A stretch of 64,000 nt of DNA from Rhizobium etli_C (GTDB lineage Bacteria > Pseudomonadota > Alphaproteobacteria > Rhizobiales > Rhizobiaceae), in the NCBI RefSeq assembly GCF_014198605.1, contig NZ_JACIHU010000005.1, one strand, 5' to 3'. Every line of letters starts with the position of its first letter. Position 1 is the first letter of the stretch. The notes under the pieces are model-generated. The model made no database searches. It had not been told where the DNA came from and was given only the letters and a program-made list of their open reading frames with translations. The position numbers and the translations under genes were made by a program. Positions 18,048 to 26,530 of the stretch are shown here, one piece after another.

Positions 18048-19117
18048 CGAAACGCCTACCCCTGATTCTTTCCGCAGCGACCCTTACGCTTCTGGCAGCT
18101 GTAAGTCTCGCCCATGCGCAATCGCCGCTCGGCATCGGCACGGCCGAGCCGAGCTTCCAGCCGACTGGCGGGCCGCTCGCCCCGCTGCTGCTCTATGTGA
18201 ATTATGAGCAGCAGGCCTTCTACCGGGCATTGACCGGCGCCTTGAAGGCGATGCGGGAGGATCCGTGGCAGCTCGCCTCGCTTATCGGCCTGTCCTTCGC
18301 CTACGGCGTCTTCCATGCCGCAGGCCCGGGCCACGGCAAGGCGGTCATCTCCTCCTACATGATCGCCAACGAGATCGAGCTGAAGCGCGGTGTGGTGATT
18401 TCCTTCATCTCGGCCTTCATTCAGGGCGTGGTGGCCGTGGCGCTGGTCGGCGGCGCCTGGCTGGTGCTGCGCGGCACGGGCATCACGCTGACGGCCGCGA
18501 CCCATGCGATGGAAATCGCCAGCTTCGTCATGGTCATCCTCTTCGGCGGCTGGCTGCTGTTCCGCAAACTGCGCTCGATGGCCGGCAATCTGCCGCGCCG
18601 CCGGCTGATGGCGACATCCGCCGGTCCGGTCAGCATGATGCTCGATTGGAAGGACAACGCCGCCGAACGCCAGGCCTATGCCTTCAACGGCAAGGCGCAG
18701 GCGGTCGGCACCGGCCATACCTTCGTTCCCGGCATGGTCTGCGAGACCTGCGGCAATGCCCATCTGCCGGATCCCGCCCTGCTCGCCGGCGACAAGTTCA
18801 GCGCCCGCGAGGCCTGGTCGGCGATCGTCGCCGTCGGCCTTCGCCCCTGCTCCGGCGCGCTCCTGGTCATGACCTTCTCGCTGCTGAACGGCCTCTATCT
18901 CGGCGGCATGCTGTCGGTCGCCGCCATGTCGCTCGGCACCGCGATCACCGTTTCCGTTCTTGCCACCCTCGCCGTCACCGCCAAGAGTGCTGCCGTCCGC
19001 CTCTCCGGGCGCGGTTCGACCGCCTCGATCTGGATCGGCAATGCGATTGAGATCCTCGGCGCCCTGCTCGTCATCCTGATGGGCGCCCTGCTGCTCGGCG
19101 CCTCCCTGCAGGGCTGA
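18041..19117 (+). CDS. nickel/cobalt transporter, NicO/RcnA family
   Basis: This 358-residue membrane protein has an N-terminal signal-like helix and about six further hydrophobic segments. The family motif HAAGPGHGKAVISSYM, in the second membrane helix near residues 98-113, contains the metal-binding histidines. Members move Ni or Co across the inner membrane, either outward (RcnA) or inward. A cytoplasmic loop contains CETCGNAH, an extra possible metal site. The gene overlaps DUF1007 and is the last of that operon; direction of transport cannot be decided from sequence. Confidence 0.87.
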   Translation: MLTKRLPLILSAATLTLLAAVSLAHAQSPLGIGTAEPSFQPTGGPLAPLLLYVNYEQQAFYRALTGALKAMREDPWQLASLIGLSFAYGVFHAAGPGHGKAVISSYMIANEIELKRGVVISFISAFIQGVVAVALVGGAWLVLRGTGITLTAATHAMEIASFVMVILFGGWLLFRKLRSMAGNLPRRRLMATSAGPVSMMLDWKDNAAERQAYAFNGKAQAVGTGHTFVPGMVCETCGNAHLPDPALLAGDKFSAREAWSAIVAVGLRPCSGALLVMTFSLLNGLYLGGMLSVAAMSLGTAITVSVLATLAVTAKSAAVRLSGRGSTASIWIGNAIEILGALLVILMGALLLGASLQG

Positions 19118-19119
19118 AC

Positions 19120-19326
19120 TTATTTTTCTCGGCCGCGCTGGTAACGCGCCCTGAGCCAGAAAACCGCGAAAAACGCCATGATCAGGCAGACGCCGACGGC
19201 AATTCCCAGCACCGGCGAGAAATTGCCGATCCATAAGACGATGGTCGGCAGAAAATAAATGACGAGGCCGGCGCCGAGCAAAATGATGGCGGCGGCGATC
19301 GCCTGCGAGCGGCTCTCCCGATTCAC
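19120..19326 (-). CDS. small two-helix membrane protein
   Basis: This 68-residue protein has two hydrophobic segments (about residues 9-28 and 33-53) with a short linker and a basic tail ending RARYQRGREK. I do not recognise the family. The GTG start at 19326 overlaps the TGA of the upstream acetyltransferase in a GTGA junction, which supports real translation by coupling. Its stop sits two bases from the end of the convergent transporter gene. Confidence 0.65.
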   Translation of the reverse strand: MNRESRSQAIAAAIILLGAGLVIYFLPTIVLWIGNFSPVLGIAVGVCLIMAFFAVFWLRARYQRGREK

Positions 19327-20018
19327 GCGAGCCTTTCCTTTTCCAGATCGCCGCGGATATCCTGCAATCGCCGGATCTGGTTGCCGGCGGCGTCGAAATT
19401 CTCCGGCGAAAGCCAGGTCTCGAAGGCATCGTTGATCAGCGGCCATTCGGCATCGATCATCGAGAACCAGGCGGTGTCGCGGTTGCGATGCTTGGAAATC
19501 ATGTGCTGGCGGAACACGCCTTCGAAGCTGAAGCCGTACCGCACCGCCGTCGTCTTGCTCGCCTCGTTGTTATTGTCGCATTTCCATTCGTAGCGGCGGT
19601 AGCCGAGATCTTCGAAGACGTGTTTGGCCATCAGGTAATGCGCCTCAGTGGAAAGCGGCGAACGCTTCATATCGGAGCCATGCGCCACCCCGCCGATCTC
19701 GACGACGCCGTTTGCCGGGTCGGCGCGCATATAGTTCGCCATGCCGACAATCTTGCCGGTGGCGTTGTCGCGGAAGATATGGGTGAGCCAGCCGGACTTG
19801 GTGCAGACGGCCTCCAGCCAGTTGGCGAAATCCTCGATACCGGAGAAATCGTCCTGCGCAAAATAAAGCAGCAGCGGGTTGATGCCCATGCCGCCGAGAC
19901 CTTCCCACAGCGCTTCGAGATGTTCGGCGCGCTGATAGGGCTCGACGGTGACGAAGCGGCCCTTCAGCGTCACCGGCTTCGGCGCCGGGCAGCCTTTGAA
20001 ATTTGCAAGATCGCGCAT
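19323..20018 (-). CDS. GNAT-family N-acetyltransferase (RimJ/RimL type)
   Basis: This 231-residue protein resembles the RimJ/RimL branch: LKGRFVTVEPYQRAEHLEALW at the start, GVVEIGGVAHGSDMKRSPLSTEAHYLMAKHVF-type strand and helix in the middle, and KCDNNNEASKTTAVRYGFSFEGVFRQ near residue 160. Members acetylate protein N-termini or small molecules such as antibiotics or polyamines; the substrate here is unknown. The ATG at 20018 lies after GGGAG and gives the family length; an in-frame start at 20186 adds an unrelated stretch. It is coupled to the small membrane protein downstream. Confidence 0.83.
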   Translation of the reverse strand: MRDLANFKGCPAPKPVTLKGRFVTVEPYQRAEHLEALWEGLGGMGINPLLLYFAQDDFSGIEDFANWLEAVCTKSGWLTHIFRDNATGKIVGMANYMRADPANGVVEIGGVAHGSDMKRSPLSTEAHYLMAKHVFEDLGYRRYEWKCDNNNEASKTTAVRYGFSFEGVFRQHMISKHRNRDTAWFSMIDAEWPLINDAFETWLSPENFDAAGNQIRRLQDIRGDLEKERLA

Positions 20019-20082
20019 GTTCACTCCCCTTGTATGAGGAGTGGATAGGCCAGCCGCCCTATAAAGGCAACCGGCCGAGATG

Positions 20083-20802
20083 TTACTGTGACAAGGTCGT
20101 CTTGGCGGACGACACCGTCGCCTCGATATGATCGACCAGCTGATCGGCGAGGCCGAGCCGGCCGGCGAGCAGATCGAGATAACCACGCTCGGCGCGCGAA
20201 TCCGGATCGATGGTGAGCCGCGAGGCGGTATAGAGCTCGACCCGCTGTTCTTCCGTCATCGCCGCGGAGACGAGCGCATCGATATCCGTCGGCGACGCGA
20301 GCTCGCGCTCGATGAAGGCCGCAGCCTCGCCGCTGACATCGGCGGCCTTGACCTTGTCCATGATGAGGGCGCGTTCGGCATCGTCGATATGGCCGTCCGC
20401 TTTGGCTGCGGCGATCATCGCACGGATCAGCACCAGCACGAATTCATTGCTGCCGGCAGGCGAGGCCGGCCCGAAACCGGATTCGACAGGCGGGGGCAGC
20501 AGAACCGGATTGTTTGCCGAGGGTGCATCCGAGGGGGCTGCAGGGGCTTGGCCCGCCTGATAATTCTTGTAGGCCTGGTAGCCAAGGCCGGCAATGGCGG
20601 CAAGACCGCCAATCGCCAGCGCATTGCCGGCAATACTGCGACCAGTCTTGGTGCCGAGAAGCGCGGCGGCGAGCGCCCCGGTCTTCATCGGGTTGTTCTT
20701 TGCCGTCTGCACGGCCTCGCCCGCCCTGTCGCGGACCGAACCGCCGAGACCGGGCACCTGCGAACCCAAGAATTGGTCGAGAAGCTTCTTTGCGTCGAAC
20801 AT
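20083..20802 (-). CDS. DUF533/TerB-like protein
   Basis: This 239-residue protein begins MFDAKKLLDQFLG. It has a glycine/alanine-rich hydrophobic stretch near residues 42-78 (a possible membrane hairpin), a proline-rich linker, and a C-terminal helical domain of the TerB type with AAAKADGHIDDAERALIMDK, an acidic EF-hand-like loop. It matches the YebE/DUF533 family, whose role is unknown. GAGGA precedes the ATG. It is a single gene with no informative neighbours. Confidence 0.83.
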   Translation of the reverse strand: MFDAKKLLDQFLGSQVPGLGGSVRDRAGEAVQTAKNNPMKTGALAAALLGTKTGRSIAGNALAIGGLAAIAGLGYQAYKNYQAGQAPAAPSDAPSANNPVLLPPPVESGFGPASPAGSNEFVLVLIRAMIAAAKADGHIDDAERALIMDKVKAADVSGEAAAFIERELASPTDIDALVSAAMTEEQRVELYTASRLTIDPDSRAERGYLDLLAGRLGLADQLVDHIEATVSSAKTTLSQ

Positions 20803-20913
20803 TCCTCGTCATCTCCCTGTTGAAGCCGGGGGAGAACATAGGTTTGCAACGACCGAAATACAAATTGGAAGCAGAATCGCGCCGTCAGGCCCGACCCCGC
20901 CTATTGCCGAAAC

Positions 20914-21552
20914 TTAAGCCTTGAGCGCTGCTGCTTCCGCCGCAAGCTTGGTGATCCCCGCCCAATCGCCGGCAGCGACCAGTTCCTTCGGCGCCACCCA
21001 GGAACCGCCGACGCAGATAACGTTCGGCAGCGACAGATAATCCCTAGCATTTTTCAGCGAAATGCCGCCGGTCGGGCAGAACAGCGTGCCGGCAAGCGGT
21101 GAGGAAAGCGCTTTCAGGAAGGCGGCGCCGCCGGCCTGCTCGGCCGGAAAGAATTTCAGTACCTGATAGCCCTCTTCGCGCAGCGCCATGACCTCGCTGG
21201 CGGTGGCGGCGCCCGGAAGCAGCGGCACGTCGGAATCGGCGGCGGCATCGAGCAGCTCCTGCGTCGTGCCCGGGCTGACGATGAACTTCGAGCCGGCCTC
21301 GACGGCAGCCTGCCAATGGGCGGCATTCAGGATCGTGCCGGCGCCGACTTCGGCGCCCTCGACCTCGGCGGCGACGGCGCGCACGGCCTCGAGGGCCGCC
21401 GGCGTGCGCATGGTGATCTCGATTGCCTTCAGGCCGCCGGCGACGAGCGCGCGGGCCAGCGGCACCGCCGACCTGGCATCGTCGACGATCAAGACCGGGA
21501 CGACCGGCTGGAGTTTCAGGATGGAAAGGAGTTTCTCTGTTTTCTCGCCCAT
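20914..21552 (-). CDS. eda: 2-dehydro-3-deoxy-6-phosphogluconate aldolase (KDPG/KHG aldolase)
   Basis: This 212-residue enzyme cleaves KDPG to pyruvate and glyceraldehyde 3-phosphate, the closing step of the Entner-Doudoroff pathway, which is the main hexose route in rhizobia. The Schiff-base lysine is Lys133 in VLKFFPAEQAGG and the general acid/base is Glu45 in IEITMRTP, at the same numbers as in the E. coli enzyme. AAGGA precedes the ATG. It is not in an operon with edd here. Confidence 0.94.
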   Translation of the reverse strand: MGEKTEKLLSILKLQPVVPVLIVDDARSAVPLARALVAGGLKAIEITMRTPAALEAVRAVAAEVEGAEVGAGTILNAAHWQAAVEAGSKFIVSPGTTQELLDAAADSDVPLLPGAATASEVMALREEGYQVLKFFPAEQAGGAAFLKALSSPLAGTLFCPTGGISLKNARDYLSLPNVICVGGSWVAPKELVAAGDWAGITKLAAEAAALKA

Positions 21553-21705
21553 GGCCGTGCGCCTTCCTTGAAACGATTGAATTTGCCCCCGAATACCGCC
21601 CTTGCGGAACCTTGTCGAGCTAAAACCAATTCATATGACAAGGTGGGTATGAAATACTGGGAAAGTGGGCTACCGTGCCGCAATCGTCACAAAAGGTTCA
21701 CCGAT

Positions 21706-22194
21706 ATGGCGAAAGAGATCGAGCGGAAGTTTCTGGTACGCAGCGATGGGTGGCGGTCCGCCGTCGAGACCAAGTCTGTTCTCAAGCAGGGTTACATCGC
21801 CTCGATGGACGACCGTTCCGTCCGGGTACGCATCCTCGACAGCAGGAAGGCGAGACTGACGATCAAGATCGGCCGCAGCGCCATCACCCGTGACGAATTC
21901 GAATATGACATCCCGATCGCCGATGCCGAGGAGCTGTTGCAGAACGCGATCGGCATCGTCATCGAGAAGACGCGCTACCGTGTTCCGCATCAGGGATTCG
22001 TCTGGGAGGTCGACGTTTTTGCCGGCGAGCATCGCGGACTTGTCATCGCTGAGGTGGAAATGGCGGCGGAAACCGACAACCCGGCCCTGCCCAGCTGGCT
22101 TGGCCGCGAAGTGACCGGCGATTTCCGCTATTCCAACCAAGCCCTTGCCACGGAATATGGGCACGACAGGCATGGCCTATCGCATACGGCCTGA
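21706..22194 (+). CDS. CYTH-domain protein (inorganic triphosphatase-like)
   Basis: This 162-residue protein begins MAKEIERKFLV, the ExExK signature (Glu4, Glu6, Lys8) of the CYTH superfamily, which hydrolyses triphosphates such as inorganic tripolyphosphate inside a beta-tunnel. Alternating charged strands follow (RVRILDSRKARLTIKIG, EVDVFAGEHRGLVIAEVE). The start at 21706 is fixed by the signature. The 3' end overlaps the CHAD-domain gene by 23 bases, and the two domains are fused in many bacteria. Confidence 0.9.
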   Translation: MAKEIERKFLVRSDGWRSAVETKSVLKQGYIASMDDRSVRVRILDSRKARLTIKIGRSAITRDEFEYDIPIADAEELLQNAIGIVIEKTRYRVPHQGFVWEVDVFAGEHRGLVIAEVEMAAETDNPALPSWLGREVTGDFRYSNQALATEYGHDRHGLSHTA

Positions 22195-23080
22195 CGCTGA
22201 TTTCACCCGCGAGTTCCGCAGCGTTGCGAAGGAGCAGCTGGGCGGGGCCGTCACAGTTCTCGAGGAGAGACCGGACGGCGCGCATGAGGCGATCCATTCC
22301 TTTCGCAAGAACCTGAAGCGGCTGCGCTCGCTCTATCGGCTCGTCGCCCGCGAAGTGCCGGATTTCCAGGTCCGTGAGAATGAACGCCTGCGCAGCGCAG
22401 CGCGGTCGCTTTCGGCGATCCGGGACGCCAATGCCCTCGTCGGCACCGCTCAATACCTGCAGCAAACGGCTCGCGAGAAACAAGAAAACGAGGCGCTCGG
22501 CCGCATCGTCGCTATCCTCGCAAGGCGCCGCGACTGGATGGCAGAAGCGGAAAGCGGCCTGGAGCAGAGACTGATGGAAACCTCGGATGTTTTGAACGAG
22601 GCAATCGGTTGCCTGGAAGAGGTGTCCTTCGCCGGCGGCCACCGCAAGAATGCCCGCATGCTGGCCAAAAGCTGGCGCCGTACCGCGCGAAAAGCGCAGA
22701 CTGCCCTTGCAGCCTGCCACGGCGAGGCATCGGCCGGCGACTTCCACGACCTGCGCAAACGCACCTATGACTACCGGCTCTATCATTCCCTCCTGCGTGA
22801 CATCTGGCCGGGCGCGATGAAGGCCAAGCGCGATGCGGCCAAGGACCTCGTCGAGGATCTCGGCCATATTCACGACCTGGCAGTGCTCTGCGAACTGGTG
22901 GAAACCGAGCCGCAGCTCTTCACCCGCAATGACGATCTGGCGCATCTGCTCGACGCCATCATCTTCCGCCAGCAGGAAGACCGGCGGCAGGCGCTTGTCA
23001 AAGCCGAAGCCGTTTTCGCCGATGATCCTGATGACGAAGCGCAGCGCATCGAACTGCTCTGGCTGACGGCCGCAAATTGA
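22172..23080 (+). CDS. CHAD-domain protein
   Basis: This 302-residue, helix-rich protein has conserved histidines and basic residues typical of CHAD, such as AHEAIHSFRKNLKRLRSLYRL (about residues 33-53) and DFHDLRKRTYDYRLYH (about 190-205). CHAD domains bind polyphosphate. Together with the overlapping CYTH gene it forms a split version of the usual CYTH-CHAD protein, so a role in polyphosphate handling is likely. The start at 22172 lies inside the CYTH gene. Confidence 0.88.
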   Translation: MAYRIRPDADFTREFRSVAKEQLGGAVTVLEERPDGAHEAIHSFRKNLKRLRSLYRLVAREVPDFQVRENERLRSAARSLSAIRDANALVGTAQYLQQTAREKQENEALGRIVAILARRRDWMAEAESGLEQRLMETSDVLNEAIGCLEEVSFAGGHRKNARMLAKSWRRTARKAQTALAACHGEASAGDFHDLRKRTYDYRLYHSLLRDIWPGAMKAKRDAAKDLVEDLGHIHDLAVLCELVETEPQLFTRNDDLAHLLDAIIFRQQEDRRQALVKAEAVFADDPDDEAQRIELLWLTAAN

Positions 23081-23207
23081 GCGGCGGCGTCATTAATTCG
23101 ATTGCGCCAGCGCCTCTGATGGAAGGCGAAAGCATAATCGGTAACCGTCAAAGCCGCTACCGGCGAAGGCAATTGCGCGAGCCGCCGATTTTCTGTATTT
23201 CCCGCCC

Positions 23208-24137
23208 ATGACCGACAGCCTGACACACACCGGCCCGTTCCTCGTAGCGGCGCTCTACCATTTCGTTTCCGTACCGCGCTTTGCCAGCCTGCAAGCGCCG
23301 CTGCAGACGCTTTGCGAAGAGAACGGCGTCAAGGGAACGCTGCTTCTGGCGCATGAGGGAATCAACGGGACGATCGCGGGACCGGATGCTGGCATTGGCG
23401 CCGTGCTCGCCTTCCTGCGTGCCCAGCCGGAATTTTCGAGCCTGGAGCACAAGGAAAGCCGCGCGTCGAAGATGCCTTTCCTGCGCCTGAAGGTGAAGCT
23501 GAAAAAGGAAATCGTCACCATGGGCGTCGAAGACATCGACCCCAACAAGGTGGTCGGTACCTATGTGGCGCCTCAGGACTGGAACGCGCTGATTTCCGAT
23601 CCCGATACGATCGTCATCGACACCCGCAACGATTACGAGACGGCGATCGGCACCTTTCGCGGCGCACTCGACCCGAAGACGAAGACGTTCCGCGAATTTC
23701 CGGATTGGGTGCGTCAGAATACCGGCCTGCACAACAAGCCGAAGATCGCCATGTACTGCACCGGCGGCATACGCTGCGAGAAGGCCACTGCCTTCATGAA
23801 GGCTGAGGGCTTCGACGAGGTCTATCATCTGAAGGGCGGCATCCTGAAATATCTGGAGAACGTGCCGCCGGAGGAAAGCCTCTGGGACGGCGCCTGCTTC
23901 GTCTTCGATGAGCGTGTGTCCGTCGAACACGGCCTGAAGGAAGGTGAGCACCGGCTGTGCCACGCCTGCCGCAACCCGATCACTTCAGAGGAAATCACCT
24001 CGCCACTCTACGAGGAGGGCGTTTCCTGCAGCCACTGCTATCACACGCGCACGGAGGAAGACCGGCTGCGCTATCGTCAGCGGCAGCTTCAGATCGCGCT
24101 GGCAAGAAAACGCGGCCAGCGGCATATCGGCAGCTGA
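23208..24137 (+). CDS. trhO: tRNA uridine(34) hydroxylase, rhodanese-related
   Basis: This 309-residue protein installs the 5-hydroxyl on U34 of certain tRNAs using oxygen. The N-terminal acylphosphatase-like domain (GTLLLAHEGINGTIAG) is followed by a rhodanese domain with the active-site cysteine Cys184 in YCTGGIRCEKA, and a C-terminal part with two CxxC pairs (CHAC and CSHC) that may bind zinc. This order is specific to the TrhO/YceA family. The upstream region shows no strong ribosome-binding site. It converges with the GGDEF-EAL gene. Confidence 0.93.
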   Translation: MTDSLTHTGPFLVAALYHFVSVPRFASLQAPLQTLCEENGVKGTLLLAHEGINGTIAGPDAGIGAVLAFLRAQPEFSSLEHKESRASKMPFLRLKVKLKKEIVTMGVEDIDPNKVVGTYVAPQDWNALISDPDTIVIDTRNDYETAIGTFRGALDPKTKTFREFPDWVRQNTGLHNKPKIAMYCTGGIRCEKATAFMKAEGFDEVYHLKGGILKYLENVPPEESLWDGACFVFDERVSVEHGLKEGEHRLCHACRNPITSEEITSPLYEEGVSCSHCYHTRTEEDRLRYRQRQLQIALARKRGQRHIGS

Positions 24138-24179
24138 CCTGTCCCCGTTGGACGGGCTTGCTATCCGAGAATGTCGTCG

Positions 24180-26393
24180 TCAGGCCGCGCCGAGACGGCG
24201 CTGGGCCGACGGCTCCGCGGCACGAAGCTCGTTGAGCATGTCGGTAATTCGCTCGGCCACCATCGGCTTTCCGAATAGATAGCCTTGCAGACAGTCGCAG
24301 CCGAAGAGGCGCATGGCGACTGCCTGCCCCTCGGTCTCGATGCCTTCGGCCGTCACCGGAATATCGAGCGAGCGGGCAAGCGCCACCGTCGCCTGCAGCA
24401 TTTCGCGCTGGCGTTTGTCCTCGTTGACGCCCATGACCAGCGAGCGGTCGATCTTGATGCGGTCGAAGCCGAACTGCCTGAGATAACCGATCGAGGAGAA
24501 GCCGGAACCGAAGTCGTCGAGCGCCACTTTGACCCCCAGCCCCTTCAGCCGTTCGATCGACTGGCGGGTCCGCTGCGGGTTCTGGATCATGTAACCTTCG
24601 GTGATCTCCAGCGTGATGCGGCTGGCCTCGATCTCCGTCTGTTTCAACACGTAGCGCACATAGTCGGTGAAGGCGGGATTGCGGAACTGTCCGGGCGAGA
24701 CGTTGACCGAGACATTGAGTTCCGGCCATTGCTTGGCCGTCTCGCAGGCTTTGCGCAGCACAAACAGGCCGAGCGATTCGATGAGGCCGCTGGTCTCGGC
24801 GATCGGTATGAATATCTCGGGCGAAACAGGGCCGTGGCCCGGGCGGTTCCAGCGCACCAGCGCCTCGACGCCGGTCAGCGCCTGCGTGGCTGCATTGACC
24901 AGTGGCTGATAGGCGAGCGTCAGGTCGCCGCTTTCGATGGCGATTCTGAGATCGAGCTCCAGCGCATTGCGCTGCTCCCGGTCCGCATCCATCGACGGAT
25001 CATAGAGCGTCATGCGCGCGCGACCGGCCTCCTTCGCCTTATACATGGCAAGATCGGAGCGGCGCACCAGCTCTTCGCGGTCGATTGCGCCGGCAGGCGA
25101 CATGGCGATGCCGATGCTGGCGCCGACGACGACGACGCGTCGACCGATCTCCAGCGGATCGACCAGAAAATCGAGGATCTGCTCGGAAAGCTGCAGCGCG
25201 GCGGCATTCTCGCCGTCGGAGAGAAAGGCGATCGCAAATTCATCGCCGCCGATGCGGGCGAGAACCGCGCCTTGCGGGATCAACACCTTGAGCCCGGCGG
25301 CGACCGCGCGGATCAACTGGTCGCCGGTGCCGTGTCCATAGCTGTCATTGACTTCCTTGAAACCGTCGAGGTCGAGATAGAGGAGCAGCACATTGCGCTT
25401 GCTCTGGCGGGCTTCGGCGACGAAACGGTCGACGGCCAACCCGAGACCGTCGCGATTGGAGAGCCCGCTCAGCCTGTCGCGCAGCGCCTCCTCGCGGGCC
25501 CTGTTCTCCTCCGCCTTCAGGCGCCGGCCGGCGAGCCAGCCGATGGCCAGCAGCACGACGAAAAACAAGCCGACCAGAGCGAGAGCCTCGATGACCATCG
25601 GCCGCACCTGCGCGTAGGCGATATTCCCCGGGGCGCGCGAGGTCCAGACGAGCTTGCCGAGCGTTGCGCCCATCGGATCGACGATGGGCACGAGATACTC
25701 GGCTTCGAAGCTCGGCGGCGCCAGCCGCAGACCACCGATGACATAGGTCTGACCGAGCGCGCTCACCCTCTCGTCATCGAGATGCCGGGCGAAAATAAGA
25801 TAGCGATGTTGACCGGCCGGCACATCGAGTGCACCGGATTTTTGCCGCACCAGCGCCACGCCGCTAGCGGCAATCCCCCGTTTGGTGCGAATGAAACCGA
25901 CGGCCTGAGGCCTATCGGCCGGGCCGGCCGCCTTCACCGTGTCGAGCAGCTTCCAGAGAGACGGCGCGAAGAAATCTGCGAGCGGCTCCTCCATCGGCTT
26001 GCCGTCGCGATAGGCTATGATTGCATTCCTCGCATCATCGATGACGATCGCCATATCGAAAAGCGAGCTGTTGACCGACATTTCGCCGTAGTTGCTGACC
26101 GTCCAGTCCATGCCATCGGGCGCGTAGACGTTGGCGGCGGCATCGTCCCAGGCGGCATAATCGTCGAGCGTCGCGCCGAGCTGATCCTCGAAGGTCCTCA
26201 ACGCGCCGATCGTCGTTTCACGCGAGCGCTCGTCGTCAAGGACATTGGCATTTTCAGCCACGCGTTCGATTGCCGTCAGCACCATGATGGTGGCAACCGC
26301 AACGATGACAGCAAAGCAGAACAGGACAGCCGTGACGGTGATGTGACGGCCTATTCCCGATCCCTTGCCCCGCAACTTTCCGAGTATCTGCAT
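24180..26393 (-). CDS. CHASE4-GGDEF-EAL cyclic-di-GMP signalling protein
   Basis: This 737-residue membrane protein probably makes and/or breaks cyclic di-GMP. A transmembrane helix at about 20-40 is followed by a periplasmic CHASE4 sensor (LGATLDDYAAWDDAAANVYA near residue 75-95 is characteristic), then a second helix at about 265-288. The GGDEF domain at about 300-460 keeps the motif in RIGGDEFAIAF. The EAL domain at about 475-715 keeps GVEALVRWN and DDFGSGFSS, so both catalytic centres look intact. The sensed ligand is unknown. It is a single gene. Confidence 0.92.
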   Translation of the reverse strand: MQILGKLRGKGSGIGRHITVTAVLFCFAVIVAVATIMVLTAIERVAENANVLDDERSRETTIGALRTFEDQLGATLDDYAAWDDAAANVYAPDGMDWTVSNYGEMSVNSSLFDMAIVIDDARNAIIAYRDGKPMEEPLADFFAPSLWKLLDTVKAAGPADRPQAVGFIRTKRGIAASGVALVRQKSGALDVPAGQHRYLIFARHLDDERVSALGQTYVIGGLRLAPPSFEAEYLVPIVDPMGATLGKLVWTSRAPGNIAYAQVRPMVIEALALVGLFFVVLLAIGWLAGRRLKAEENRAREEALRDRLSGLSNRDGLGLAVDRFVAEARQSKRNVLLLYLDLDGFKEVNDSYGHGTGDQLIRAVAAGLKVLIPQGAVLARIGGDEFAIAFLSDGENAAALQLSEQILDFLVDPLEIGRRVVVVGASIGIAMSPAGAIDREELVRRSDLAMYKAKEAGRARMTLYDPSMDADREQRNALELDLRIAIESGDLTLAYQPLVNAATQALTGVEALVRWNRPGHGPVSPEIFIPIAETSGLIESLGLFVLRKACETAKQWPELNVSVNVSPGQFRNPAFTDYVRYVLKQTEIEASRITLEITEGYMIQNPQRTRQSIERLKGLGVKVALDDFGSGFSSIGYLRQFGFDRIKIDRSLVMGVNEDKRQREMLQATVALARSLDIPVTAEGIETEGQAVAMRLFGCDCLQGYLFGKPMVAERITDMLNELRAAEPSAQRRLGAA

Positions 26394-26530
26394 TACCGCT
26401 CCCTAACCATCGGACTTTGCCAGCCAAGGGTTCAGAAACGTTTAAGCAACCGCCTATTGCAGATTTTGTCGGTCTAATTTTTTGCCCGCCGCCGGCCCGA
26501 ACGGGCCGGGGCCGCCGGTAGAATTCGCGC

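Noticed and set aside
24285..26477. A 730-codon open frame on the + strand opposite the CHASE4-GGDEF-EAL gene
   Set aside because: It mirrors the codon bias of the real gene on the other strand; the composition is rich in Arg, Asp, His and Gly with no fold, no family motifs and no ribosome-binding site.
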